The notes under the pieces were generated by a model. That model was not told the DNA's origin. It did not search any database and was given only the letters and a program-made list of their open reading frames with translations. DNA of 64,000 nt from Duganella rivi (lineage in GTDB: Bacteria; Pseudomonadota; Gammaproteobacteria; Burkholderiales; Burkholderiaceae_D): NCBI RefSeq assembly GCF_009857435.1, contig NZ_WWCK01000005.1, positions 372,001 to 436,000 of the forward strand. The letters are read 5' to 3'. Numbering within the stretch: the stretch's first letter is position 1; each line of letters opens with the position of its first letter. Below are positions 34,588-42,953 of this stretch, in pieces. A program made the position numbers and the translations under genes.

Positions 34588-36028
34588 GCATCTCCACGCG
34601 CTGCTGGCTTCCCGCCAGCAGCGCCTCCACTTCTTCCGGCGGCACCGGGGCGCTGAGGCAAAAGCCGAACGCCTCGTCGCAGCCCATCTCGGACAACTGC
34701 GCCAGCTGTTCCTCGCTTTCCACGCCGGCCGCCACCACTTTCATGTTCAGCGTATGCGCCATCTCGATAATGGCCCGCACCATCGCGCCGCCGCGCGACA
34801 AATCATCGACAAACGATTTATCGATCTTCACCACATCCACCGAGAAGCGCCGCAGATAATTGAGCGAGGCGTAGCCGGTGCCGAAATCGCTGATCGCAAT
34901 CCGCACGCCGAGCTGCTTGAACTGCTGCAGAATCTCTTCCGCGTTTTGCGCCTTGTCGATCAACATCGCCTCGGTGATTTCCAGTTCGATGCAGCGGCCC
35001 GGCACACCGGCCTTTTCCAGCGCGGCCGCCAGTACCTGCGCAATCTCCTTGTGGAAGAACTGGCGCGGCGATAGATGCACGGCCACTGTCAGCGCATGGC
35101 CGCGCTCCATCCAGCGCCGCGCCTGCGCCGCCGCCGTCGTCATCACCCATGCGCCGACCGGCAGGATCAAGGCGCTTTGCTCCAGCACCGGCAGGAAATC
35201 CAAGGGCATCACCAGCCCCAGCTCCGGGTGCTTCCAGCGCAGCAGCGCTTTCACGCCGGTGACCTTCTGCTCCTTCAAATCCAGCTTGGGCTGATAGGTG
35301 AGGATGAACTCATTGTGCTCCTGCGCGTGGCGCAGCGCCGTCTCCAGTATCAGGCTCGAATAAGCGCGCGCCTGCATGCTGGGCAGGAAACGCAGGCTGG
35401 CGCCCTTGCCGCGCTGCTTGGCCGCATACATCGCCAGGTCGGCCTTCTCGATCAGCGTTTCGATATCCTCGTCATCGTCTGGATACACGGCCACGCCGAT
35501 GCTGGCGGCCACTGGCATCAAGCCGCCGTTGATGGTGAACGGCTCGGCAATCGCCTTCATGATTTTTTCCGCCACCTGCTGGGCGTCGGCGCCGGTGCGC
35601 AGCTCCGTCAGCAGCACGATGAATTCGTCGCCGCCCTGCCGCGCCACCGTGTCCACCTCGCGCACGCACTGGCGCAGGCGCTGGCCAAACTGCACCAGCA
35701 CTTGATCGCCGGCGTCGTGGCCGAGCGTGTCGTTGATGGTCTTGAAGTGATCGATATCGACAAACAGCACCGCCAGCAAGCTGTCGTGCCGGCGCGCGTA
35801 GGCCACGCCGTGCTCCAGCTGCATCTGGAACTGCAAGCGGTTGGGCAAGCCGGTCAGGCTGTCGTGATGGGCGATGAAGTCCAGGCGCATCTCGGTATCG
35901 CGCTGCGCCGCCAGCGCCGCTTGCAATTGTGCGCAACGCGCGCGCAGGCCGCGCGCCTGCCATTGACCGGCCGCCAGCGCCAGCAAACATGGCGCCATGC
36001 CGGCCGCTATCGGCCATAAGCTGTTCAT
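34577..36028 (-). CDS. GGDEF protein with degenerate EAL domain
   Basis: A 483-residue signalling protein. An N-terminal membrane helix (LWPIAAGMAPCLLALAAGQW) is followed by a short coiled coil. The GGDEF domain is intact (ARQGGDEFIVLL), with an inhibitory RxxD site (REVD) five residues before it, so it may synthesise c-di-GMP. The EAL domain has lost key residues: EALLR is KALLR, DDFGTG is SDFGTG and AEGVE is AAGVE, while the late VKIDKSFV lysine is kept. It is probably not a phosphodiesterase, but may bind c-di-GMP or act as a sensor. ATG 36026-36028 with GAGGGG is the start. It overlaps the end of the esterase fusion by 11 bp, convergently. Confidence 0.88.
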   Translation of the reverse strand: MNSLWPIAAGMAPCLLALAAGQWQARGLRARCAQLQAALAAQRDTEMRLDFIAHHDSLTGLPNRLQFQMQLEHGVAYARRHDSLLAVLFVDIDHFKTINDTLGHDAGDQVLVQFGQRLRQCVREVDTVARQGGDEFIVLLTELRTGADAQQVAEKIMKAIAEPFTINGGLMPVAASIGVAVYPDDDEDIETLIEKADLAMYAAKQRGKGASLRFLPSMQARAYSSLILETALRHAQEHNEFILTYQPKLDLKEQKVTGVKALLRWKHPELGLVMPLDFLPVLEQSALILPVGAWVMTTAAAQARRWMERGHALTVAVHLSPRQFFHKEIAQVLAAALEKAGVPGRCIELEITEAMLIDKAQNAEEILQQFKQLGVRIAISDFGTGYASLNYLRRFSVDVVKIDKSFVDDLSRGGAMVRAIIEMAHTLNMKVVAAGVESEEQLAQLSEMGCDEAFGFCLSAPVPPEEVEALLAGSQQRVEMLTS

Positions 36029-36090
36029 GCTGCCCCTCTTCCTCGGATGGACTGCGGAAGAGGGAATGATATTGGAACTGACAGTAAGAA

Positions 36091-36134
36091 ACAGGCCGTT
36101 CATGCGCCCGCTTGAGGCACATCAAACGGCCTGT
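36091..36134 (-). terminator. Probable terminator of the MCP gene
   Basis: A perfect 10-bp stem (ACAGGCCGTT at 36091-36100, AACGGCCTGT at 36125-36134) with a 24-base loop, just after the MCP stop on the minus strand, followed by TTCTTAC. Confidence 0.5.
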
Positions 36135-36143
36135 AGCAAAAGC

Positions 36144-37772
36144 CTATGCTGTCAGTTGCAAAGCCCGGCTGCGCGACGGCGGCAATGCCGACACGCTAGG
36201 CTGTCCTTGCAGCTTGAAGATGCTGACCGCTTCCGACAAGTTGGCAGCCTGCTGCTGCAGCGCATCGGCCGCGGCAGCGGCTTCCTCCACCAGCGCAGCG
36301 TTCTGCTGCGTCACGCTATCCATCTGGCTGATGGCAATGCTGATCTGCTCGATGCCGTCGCGCTGCTCGCCGCTGGCCACCGAGATTTCGCCGATGATGG
36401 CGGTCACGCGCTGCACGCTGCTGACCACCTCGTTCATGGTCTCGCCCGCCTGCCCGACCAGGCGGCTGCCCTCCTCCACCCGACCGACCGAGGTGCCGAT
36501 CAGCTCCTTGATCTCGCGCGCGGCGGCGGCCGAGCGCTGGGCAAGGTTGCGCACCTCAGAGGCGACCACAGCAAAACCACGGCCCTGCTCACCGGCGCGC
36601 GCCGCTTCCACAGCCGCATTCAGCGCGAGGATGTTGGTTTGGAAAGCGATGCCGTCGATTACGCCGATAATGTCGACGATCTTGCGCGAGCTATCGTTGA
36701 TCTCGCCCATGGTGCGCACCATCTGCGCCACCGCATCGCCGCCCTTGGCTGCCACGTTACTGGCGCTGTCGGCCAGCCGGCACGCTTCGGCGGCGTTCTC
36801 GTTGTTCTGCTTGACGGTAGTGGTCAGCTCCACCATGGCGGCAGCCGTCTGCTCCAGCGAGCTAGCCTGCTCCTCGGTGCGGCCCGACAAATCCAGATTG
36901 CCGGCGGCGATTTCCACCGTGGCGCCGTGAATCGTCTCAGTGCCGGTGCGCACCTTGCCGACGATGTTGCTGAGGTTCTGCTGCATCAGCTTGAGCGCGC
37001 CCAGCAGTGCGCCGATCTCGTCGCTGCTGTTGACCCGCACCTCGCTGCTGAGATCGCCACCAGCCACGGTCTGCGCCACGCTCACCGCTTCATCCAGCGG
37101 CACCGTGATGCTCTTGATCAGCCACAGCACCGTCGCCACGCCAACCACCAGCGTGATCAGCACCGTAATGCCCATCGCCAGCATGGCCGAGCGGTGGGCG
37201 GCAGTGTTTTCTGCCGCCATGGTCTCGCTCAGGCGCTTGGCTTCGGCGCCGATAAAGGCGACGATGTCATCGATCTTCTTGGTCGGCTCACGATCCATGC
37301 CCTTGACCAGCGCATCGACCACGTGCGCGCTCTCGGCGTTGGCCGAATCGTATTTTTTGAGCGCCTCCATGTAGCGCGTGACCAGCTCGTTCTGGGTCTT
37401 GATGGCCTCGTCCACCAGCGGCGTGCTTAGCTTAAGCGTATCGAGCAGCGCATCCAGCTTTTTCAACTCGGCGCGGGTGGTCTCGCCGCCCTTGACGAAG
37501 GCCTTGCTGTACTTGTCCAGCTGGGCCGGATCGTTACCGCGGATCAGGATGTTCTTCCACTCCTGCACCTGCGTTTTGAACTCGACCTGCGCGCTGCGCG
37601 CCGTGTCGATGGCCTGGCTCATAGCGACCGAGCGCGCCATGGCGTCGGCGCTGCGCTGATTGCTGTTGGCGAGCGCGCGCCAGCCCGAGGTAGCCACCAC
37701 GGCCAGCGCGACGAAGAAGAATGCCCCGAGCAACCCTAAGCGTACGCCTATCTTGAGATTGGCGAGTTTCAT
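36144..37772 (-). CDS. Methyl-accepting chemotaxis protein
   Basis: A 542-residue chemoreceptor. Membrane helix 1 is at residues 9-30 and helix 2 at about 195-215 (LAMGITVLITLVVGVATVLW). The periplasmic part between them (about 165 residues) is a four-helix-bundle sensor. A HAMP domain follows (LIKSITVPLDEAVSVAQTVA), then the signalling domain with the EEQASSLEQTAAAMVELT methylation region and the hairpin tip IDGIAFQTNILALNAAVEAA. There is no CheR-binding pentapeptide at the C-terminus (SRALQLTA). The ligand is unknown. A terminator follows it. Its neighbours give no cue to a specific attractant beyond general carbohydrate sensing. Confidence 0.94.
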   Translation of the reverse strand: MKLANLKIGVRLGLLGAFFFVALAVVATSGWRALANSNQRSADAMARSVAMSQAIDTARSAQVEFKTQVQEWKNILIRGNDPAQLDKYSKAFVKGGETTRAELKKLDALLDTLKLSTPLVDEAIKTQNELVTRYMEALKKYDSANAESAHVVDALVKGMDREPTKKIDDIVAFIGAEAKRLSETMAAENTAAHRSAMLAMGITVLITLVVGVATVLWLIKSITVPLDEAVSVAQTVAGGDLSSEVRVNSSDEIGALLGALKLMQQNLSNIVGKVRTGTETIHGATVEIAAGNLDLSGRTEEQASSLEQTAAAMVELTTTVKQNNENAAEACRLADSASNVAAKGGDAVAQMVRTMGEINDSSRKIVDIIGVIDGIAFQTNILALNAAVEAARAGEQGRGFAVVASEVRNLAQRSAAAAREIKELIGTSVGRVEEGSRLVGQAGETMNEVVSSVQRVTAIIGEISVASGEQRDGIEQISIAISQMDSVTQQNAALVEEAAAAADALQQQAANLSEAVSIFKLQGQPSVSALPPSRSRALQLTA

Positions 37773-37861
37773 TGTTACCTCCTTAGCAAGGACTGTTACC
37801 CATCATGCACGCGTGCCGCGCAAATGCCAATACGGAGGCGTGAAAATCTATCGAATTCTCA

Positions 37862-38377
37862 CTATTGCAACAGCTGGCGCGAGTAAATATTGGTAGGACG
37901 ACCATCCGGCGGCAGCACCTTGAACTCGACAAAGGTCAAGCCCAGCTTGGCGAGCAGATTGATCGACACCGTATTGGCCGGATTGGTAATGCCCATCAAG
38001 CGCTTGATGCCGAGCACGTCGCGCGCGTACGCCACCACGGCAGCGGCCGCTTCGTAGGTGTAGCCCTGGCCGAAGTAGGCGGGACGAATGGCGTAGCCGA
38101 TATCGACATCGGGGAGGCTGTCGCGCTTGATCAAGCCGCACAGGCCCAGCGGCTGGCCGTCGCTCTTGCGCTCCATCACGTACAACGAATGGCCGAGGCG
38201 CTGCTGCATCACGCACGGGCCTTCGAGAATCGCGGTGCGCGCTTCCGCCACCGTGCGGATGCCCTTGTCGCCGATGTGTTCCAGCCACGTCGGGTCATTG
38301 ACCAGCTCGTAGTAAAACAGATCGTCGTCAGCGTTGATGGTGCGGAGGGTGAGGCGTGCGGTTTCCAGTATCTTCAT
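37862..38377 (-). CDS. GNAT acetyltransferase, RimJ/RimL-like
   Basis: A 171-residue GNAT protein of the RimJ/RimL group, which acetylates N-termini or small amines with acetyl-CoA. Typical segments are ETARLTLRTINADD at the start, YAIRPAYFGQGYTYEAAAAV holding the acetyl-CoA loop (a variant of R/QxxGxG/A), and ITNPANTVSINLLAKLGL at the end. ATG 38375-38377 overlaps the stop of the other GNAT gene (ATGA), so the pair is transcribed and translated together. The longer frame upstream is rejected because it overlaps that gene fully. Confidence 0.9.
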   Translation of the reverse strand: MKILETARLTLRTINADDDLFYYELVNDPTWLEHIGDKGIRTVAEARTAILEGPCVMQQRLGHSLYVMERKSDGQPLGLCGLIKRDSLPDVDIGYAIRPAYFGQGYTYEAAAAVVAYARDVLGIKRLMGITNPANTVSINLLAKLGLTFVEFKVLPPDGRPTNIYSRQLLQ

Positions 38378-38895
38378 GCGTCCGGCCAGTGAGTGGGGTC
38401 TGCCAGCAATTGGTACATCACGTAGACGTCCACGTAGCCGAGGTATTGATGACGGTAAGCGCGCGGCAAGGTGCCAACGATGGAAAAGCCGAGCTTCTTC
38501 CACAGCAGCACGGCCGGCATATTCGAGCTGACCACGTAATTGAACTGCATCGCCAGGTAGCCCTCGGCGCGGGCACGCTCGATGCAATCGGCGCCCAGCA
38601 GCTTGCCGACACCGACACCCTGCGCGGCCGGGCTGACCATGAACGAGGCGTTGGCGACGTGCGCGCCGCGGTCGCGCTGGTTAGGCATCAGGCGGTACAT
38701 GCCGACCAGCCGCTCGCCGTTGAGGATGGCGACGTAGCTGGTCACGCCGGGGCCGAACCAGTAAGCGTGGCAATCTTCGCGCCTGGTATCGGCGGCAAAG
38801 TAGTAGGTGTCGCCGCTGGCGATCAGCTCCTGGAAGATTTCCCACATGGGGCCGAAGTCGGCTTCTGTTGCGGGTCGAATGGCGATTTCTTTCAA
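38374..38895 (-). CDS. GNAT acetyltransferase, PhiN/YhhY type
   Basis: A 173-residue acetyltransferase. IRPATEADFGPMWEIFQELI is the usual GNAT beginning. The acetyl-CoA loop is PAAQGVGVGKLLG in residues about 90-102, and the end carries NYVVSSNMPAVLLWKKLGF, typical of amino-acid or protein N-acetyltransferases. The substrate is unknown. It is the first of two GNAT genes coupled by a 4-bp overlap; 61 bp separate it from the cytosine deaminase gene upstream. Confidence 0.9.
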   Translation of the reverse strand: MKEIAIRPATEADFGPMWEIFQELIASGDTYYFAADTRREDCHAYWFGPGVTSYVAILNGERLVGMYRLMPNQRDRGAHVANASFMVSPAAQGVGVGKLLGADCIERARAEGYLAMQFNYVVSSNMPAVLLWKKLGFSIVGTLPRAYRHQYLGYVDVYVMYQLLADPTHWPDA

Positions 38896-38955
38896 GATAA
38901 CTCCACGCGCTTTTAACAGTGTTCAATTGTCATGTATTTTACCGGCCAAGTCCAG

Positions 38956-40230
38956 CTAGCGGCCCAAGCGGAAATTCACTTGCCCGGGCCGGCCGGGCAG
39001 CGCCAGCCGGGCGTGAGCGCACGGCGATTCAGCGATGATCTGGCCTCGGCGCATCACCATGCGGCGCGCGGCGCGCAGGCGGATCGCTTCGACCGGATCG
39101 GCCGCGTCCAGCAGCACCAGGTCGGCGTGGCAGCCGGGCGCAACGCCGTAGCCTTGCAAGCCGAGGATGGCGGCCGGCGTGCTGGTCACGGCGCGGAAGC
39201 ACTCGCGCATGGCGTCCTGCCCCGTCATCTGTGCCACGTGCAAGCCCATGTGCGCGACTTCGAGCATGTCGCCCGAGCCGAGGCTGTACCAAGGATCCAT
39301 CGCGCAGTCATGGCCGAAGGCGACCGGAATGCCGGCCGCCAGCAGTTCCGGCACGCGCGTCATGCCACGGCGTTTCGGATAGGTGTCGTGGCGGCCTTGC
39401 AGGGTGATATTGATGAGCGGATTGGCGACCGCCGCCACGCCGGCTTCGCGCATCAGCGGCAGCAGCTTGCTGACGTAGTAATTGTCCATCGAATGCATCG
39501 ACGTCAGATGCGAGCCAGTGACGCGGCCGTGCAGGCCGAGACGGTTGCTCTGGTAAGCCAGCGTTTCGATGTGGCGCGACATCGGATCGTCGGATTCATC
39601 GCAGTGCATGTCCACCATCAGCCCCTGGTCGGCGGCGTACTCGCACAGGATGCGCACCGACTCGGCGCCCTCGGCCATGGTGCGCTCGAAGTGCGGGATG
39701 CCTCCGACCACGTCCACGCCCATGGCAATCGCACGCTTGAGATTGATGAGCGCGTTAGGTGCGCGCAGCACGCCGTCCTGCGGGAAGGCCACCAGCTGCA
39801 CATCGAGGTAAGGCGCGACCAGGCGCTTAACCTCCAGCAGCGCCTCTACCGCCAGCAAGCGGTCGTCGCAGATATCAACGTGGGAGCGAATCGCCAGCAA
39901 GCCGCGCGCTACGGCCCAATCGCAGTACTGAAGCGCACGGTCGATCAAGGCCTGCTGAGTCAGGTGCGGCTTGAGTTCGCCCCATAGCGCAATGCCCTCC
40001 AGCAGCGTGCCGGACGCATTCACACGCGGCAGGCCGTAGCTGAGCGTGGCATCCATGTGGAAGTGCGCATCGACGAACGGTGCGGTAAGCAAATCGCCGC
40101 CGGCGTCGATCTCCTGCGCCGCTTGCAGCGGCAATTGCGAACCGACTGCCACGATGCGCCCATGCTCGATGGCAACGTCGACGCCGAGCTGGCCGTCGGG
40201 CAGGTTGGCGTTGCGGATCACCACGTCCAT
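38956..40230 (-). CDS. codA: Cytosine deaminase (amidohydrolase superfamily)
   Basis: A 424-residue cytoplasmic deaminase converting cytosine to uracil in pyrimidine salvage. The metal site is HFHMD in PFVDAHFHMDATLS (residues about 55-65). The conserved VDMHCDESDDP carries the catalytic His/Glu, and the late Asp site is GHDCAMDPWYSLGSGDML, as in Escherichia CodA. Length fits CodA (426 aa). ATG 40228-40230 with GGGAG five bases before it is preferred over the ATG 12 bp upstream. It is divergent from the phasin gene over about 180 bp. A cytosine permease is not next to it. Other substrates (e.g. creatinine or isoguanine) remain possible in this superfamily. Confidence 0.88.
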   Translation of the reverse strand: MDVVIRNANLPDGQLGVDVAIEHGRIVAVGSQLPLQAAQEIDAGGDLLTAPFVDAHFHMDATLSYGLPRVNASGTLLEGIALWGELKPHLTQQALIDRALQYCDWAVARGLLAIRSHVDICDDRLLAVEALLEVKRLVAPYLDVQLVAFPQDGVLRAPNALINLKRAIAMGVDVVGGIPHFERTMAEGAESVRILCEYAADQGLMVDMHCDESDDPMSRHIETLAYQSNRLGLHGRVTGSHLTSMHSMDNYYVSKLLPLMREAGVAAVANPLINITLQGRHDTYPKRRGMTRVPELLAAGIPVAFGHDCAMDPWYSLGSGDMLEVAHMGLHVAQMTGQDAMRECFRAVTSTPAAILGLQGYGVAPGCHADLVLLDAADPVEAIRLRAARRMVMRRGQIIAESPCAHARLALPGRPGQVNFRLGR

Positions 40231-40289
40231 CGGCACTCCCATTGATTTAAAGTAAAACCATTGTAGGCATTTTCACCAAAATACACCAA

Positions 40290-40402
40290 TTGTTGCGTCG
40301 CATTAATTTTGCTGTAGCAATTGCAGAGAGATGGTAGAAAAAATAACTTTCCAAGCCAAATAATCGTCGCTAGAATGGACTTATTGCGTTGCATCATAAT
40401 TT
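40290..40402. promoter_or_regulatory. Direct repeats and palindromes upstream of the phasin gene
   Basis: A TTRTTGCGTYGCAT..TAATTT element occurs at 40290-40309 and again at 40381-40402. Between them lies TTGC-TGTA-GCAA (40310-40321), overlapping GCAATTGC. Such TTGC/GCAA sites before a phasin gene suggest a PHA-responsive repressor such as PhaR. Binding is inferred. Confidence 0.35.
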
Positions 40403-40413
40403 CAGGAGAAACC

Positions 40414-41055
40414 ATGTCATCGATCACCGAACAGTTTTCCGCAGCCACGAAATCGCAACTCGAAGCGCAGTTCCAAATCCTCAACACCTTGGCCAGCACG
40501 GCCGTCGACAGCGCTGAAAAAGTCATTGCCCTGAACATCAATACCACCAAGGCCTCCGTGGAAAAATCCTCGGCTGCCGCTAAAAAGCTGCTGGCGGCCA
40601 AAGATCCGAAAGAATTCTTCACCCTGAGCACCTCGGAGCCGGCCAGCTTTGACAGCCTGCTGGCCTACGGCCGCGAGCTGTACAGCATCGCCTCCACCGC
40701 CCAGAACGAACTGATCCAGAGCGCCCAGAGCACGCTCAAGCAAGTGACCGAGCTGGTCGCGACCAAAGCCACCGTCGCGCAGAAAACGCCGCCGGCCCTG
40801 GCTGCCGCCGTCACTGCCGCTGTGCAAGCCGTGGCTGCCAACGAACCGGTCGCCGCGCCGACGCCGAAAGTGCCGAAAGCACCAAAACCGTTGGCCGCGC
40901 CGATTCCTGAAGAAGACACCTTCATCGAAGTCAAGGCCGACCTCAAGCCGTCCTTCCCGGAAGTGCCTCCCAAGCCAATCGCGCTGGCGCCGGAAGACAA
41001 GCCCGCCAAGGCCGCCCCAAAAGCCAAGTCCGCCGCCCCAAAAACCTCGAAATAA
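40414..41055 (+). CDS. phaP: Phasin-family PHA granule protein
   Basis: A 213-residue protein that coats polyhydroxyalkanoate granules. The phasin domain (residues about 5-110) is helical and rich in Ala: FSAATKSQLEAQFQILNTLA, VIALNINTTKASVEKSSAAA and PKEFFTLSTSEPASFDSLLA. The C-terminal half is a Pro/Ala/Lys-rich linker (PTPKVPKAPKPLAAP, KAAPKAKSAAPKTSK), common in betaproteobacterial phasins. ATG 40414 has AGGAG six bases before it. The gene stands alone, ends at a very long hairpin at 41065-41158 and is divergent from codA. Confidence 0.93.
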   Translation: MSSITEQFSAATKSQLEAQFQILNTLASTAVDSAEKVIALNINTTKASVEKSSAAAKKLLAAKDPKEFFTLSTSEPASFDSLLAYGRELYSIASTAQNELIQSAQSTLKQVTELVATKATVAQKTPPALAAAVTAAVQAVAANEPVAAPTPKVPKAPKPLAAPIPEEDTFIEVKADLKPSFPEVPPKPIALAPEDKPAKAAPKAKSAAPKTSK

Positions 41056-41064
41056 CCTCCGGCC

Positions 41065-41158
41065 AATCCGGGGTCAGGTCCGCCATTTCTACACGAGCCC
41101 AGCCGTAGCAAAAACTACGGCTGGGCTCGTGTAGAAATGGCGGACCTGACCCCGGATT
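41065..41158. repeat. 44-bp perfect inverted repeat with 6-base loop
   Basis: Arms 41065-41108 and 41115-41158 are exact reverse complements, with the loop CAAAAA. Each arm begins at AATCCGGGGTCAGGTCCGCC and ends at CGTAG. On the plus strand the right arm ends in GGATTTTTG, so T residues follow and it could end phasin transcription. It carries the GGGGTCAG core of the other repeats in the window but is otherwise different. The shape is that of a MITE-like element or two back-to-back REP units. Confidence 0.85.
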
Positions 41159-41198
41159 TTTGTGTATCCTAGCGGGCTACACGCTTTCCCGAGGCAAC

Positions 41199-42953
41199 AT
41201 GTCTAATCTCTCTCGGCTGATCGGCGGCTTTGTACGCCAGCACAGCCGCGCCTATATCCTGTCCGGCGCCATGCTGACCGGCGTGGCTATCCTGACAATC
41301 TGGGTGCCGCGCAAGGTCGGCGCCATGATCGACGGTTTGGCCAATCACACCCTTTCCGGCAACGCGCTGCTGATGGAAATCGGCGCCCTGCTGTTGATTG
41401 GTGTCGGCATTTACTTTTTACGCGTCGCTTGGCGGCAGATTTTGTACGGCGCCGCTTACAAGCTGGGCGTCTCGCTGCGCACTCGCCTTTACACGCGCAT
41501 GACGCTGCAAGGCCCGGCTTTCTACCAGCGCCAGCGCACCGGTGATTTGATGGCGCTCGCCACCAACGATATCGACGCCATCGAGATGGCCGCCGGCGAG
41601 GCCATGCTGGCCGGCTTCGACGGCGCGCTCACGCTGGTGATGGTGCTGGGCGTAATGCTGCTCGGTGTCGATTGGCGTCTCGCTTGCATCGCGCTGCTGC
41701 CGTTCCCGCTGATGGCGTGGGCGTTCTGGTATATCTCGGGACATATCCACACTGCCTCCACCGATTCGCTCAAGCGCTTTAGCGCGCTCAACGATCATGT
41801 GCAGGAGACGCTGTCGGGCGTGCGCACCTTGCGCGCGCTCGGTCTCGAGCAGCGCAGCGCCAGGCAGTTTTCCGAGCTGGCGTCGAAAGCCTCCGACGCC
41901 AGCCTGCGCGCGCAAGTGTGGGAAGCCGCCTACGAACCTGCCGTCGGCTTGACGCTGACCGCCGCCAGTGGCTTGACGCTGGGCCTGGGCGGCTACTTGG
42001 TTTGGCAAAATCAGCTGACCATCGGCGCGCTGACCGCGTTCACCATGTATCTGGGCCAGCTGATTTGGCCGATGTTCGCTGCCGGCTGGGTGCTATCGCT
42101 GATTGAACGCGGACGCGCAGCCTGGCAGCGCCTGCAGCCGATGCTCGATGCGCCACTGGCGGTCGACGATCACGGCACGCTGACCACCGTGCCTCCTGGC
42201 CCGCTCACGCTGCGCGATATCAGCTATGCCTACGCGGAGCAAACCACACCCGCCATCAGCGATATCACGCTGGAACTCAAGCCCGGCCAGACGCTAGGCT
42301 TGGTCGGCCCGACCGGCAGCGGCAAGTCCACGCTGCTGCGCGTGCTGCTGCGTCAACTGACGCCGCAACACGGCAGCGTGCAGTGGAGCGGCCACGCGCT
42401 CGAGCTATACAAGCTGCACGCGCTGCGCGCCGCCATCAGCTGGGTGCCGCAAGAGTCCTTCCTGTTCTCGGCGTCGATTGCGGACAACATCGCCCTCGCC
42501 CGCCCGGACGCCACCCGCGCGCAGATCGAACACGCGGCCAATCTCGCCGCCATTCACGATGACATCCTGCTGTTCCCGCAAGGGTATGACACGCAAGTCG
42601 GCGAGAAAGGCATCACGCTGTCCGGCGGCCAGCGCCAGCGCGTCGCCATCGCCCGCGCGCTGTTGGCCGATAACGATTTGCTGCTGCTCGATGATGCGCT
42701 GTCCGCCGTCGATACCGGCACCGAAACGCGCATCCTCCAGCACCTCGAAGAACTGCGTGCAGCACGCAAGGGCCGCAGCGCAGTCATCGCCAGCCATCGC
42801 CTCAGCTCCGTGGTCAGCGCCGATCTCATTATCGTGCTGCGCGAAGGCCGTATCACCGAAACCGGCAACCACGAACAACTGCTCGCACTGGACGGCTGGT
42901 ATGCCAGCCAGTGGCGCTATCAACAATTGGAAGCCAGTCTCGATGAAGCCTGA
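41199..42953 (+). CDS. mdlA: ABC exporter half-transporter (MdlA-like)
   Basis: A 584-residue half-transporter with a six-helix membrane domain (about 1-300) and a C-terminal ATPase. The ATPase carries Walker A GPTGSGKST, signature LSGGQRQRVAIARAL and Walker B LLLLDDALSAVD. The Q-loop is VPQESFLF and the switch His is in ASHRLSS. Residue Asp rather than Glu follows the Walker B Asp (LLDDAL), which can weaken hydrolysis in this site of heterodimeric exporters. ATG 41199 follows a GAGG. It overlaps the next gene by 11 bp; the pair would form a heterodimer exporting hydrophobic compounds or peptides. Substrate unknown. Confidence 0.92.
   Translation: MSNLSRLIGGFVRQHSRAYILSGAMLTGVAILTIWVPRKVGAMIDGLANHTLSGNALLMEIGALLLIGVGIYFLRVAWRQILYGAAYKLGVSLRTRLYTRMTLQGPAFYQRQRTGDLMALATNDIDAIEMAAGEAMLAGFDGALTLVMVLGVMLLGVDWRLACIALLPFPLMAWAFWYISGHIHTASTDSLKRFSALNDHVQETLSGVRTLRALGLEQRSARQFSELASKASDASLRAQVWEAAYEPAVGLTLTAASGLTLGLGGYLVWQNQLTIGALTAFTMYLGQLIWPMFAAGWVLSLIERGRAAWQRLQPMLDAPLAVDDHGTLTTVPPGPLTLRDISYAYAEQTTPAISDITLELKPGQTLGLVGPTGSGKSTLLRVLLRQLTPQHGSVQWSGHALELYKLHALRAAISWVPQESFLFSASIADNIALARPDATRAQIEHAANLAAIHDDILLFPQGYDTQVGEKGITLSGGQRQRVAIARALLADNDLLLLDDALSAVDTGTETRILQHLEELRAARKGRSAVIASHRLSSVVSADLIIVLREGRITETGNHEQLLALDGWYASQWRYQQLEASLDEA

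Noticed and set aside
41105..41118. GTAG-CAAAAA-CTAC resembling the starch operator
   Set aside because: It is the tip of the 44-bp hairpin, with wrong spacing, and is not next to a starch gene.
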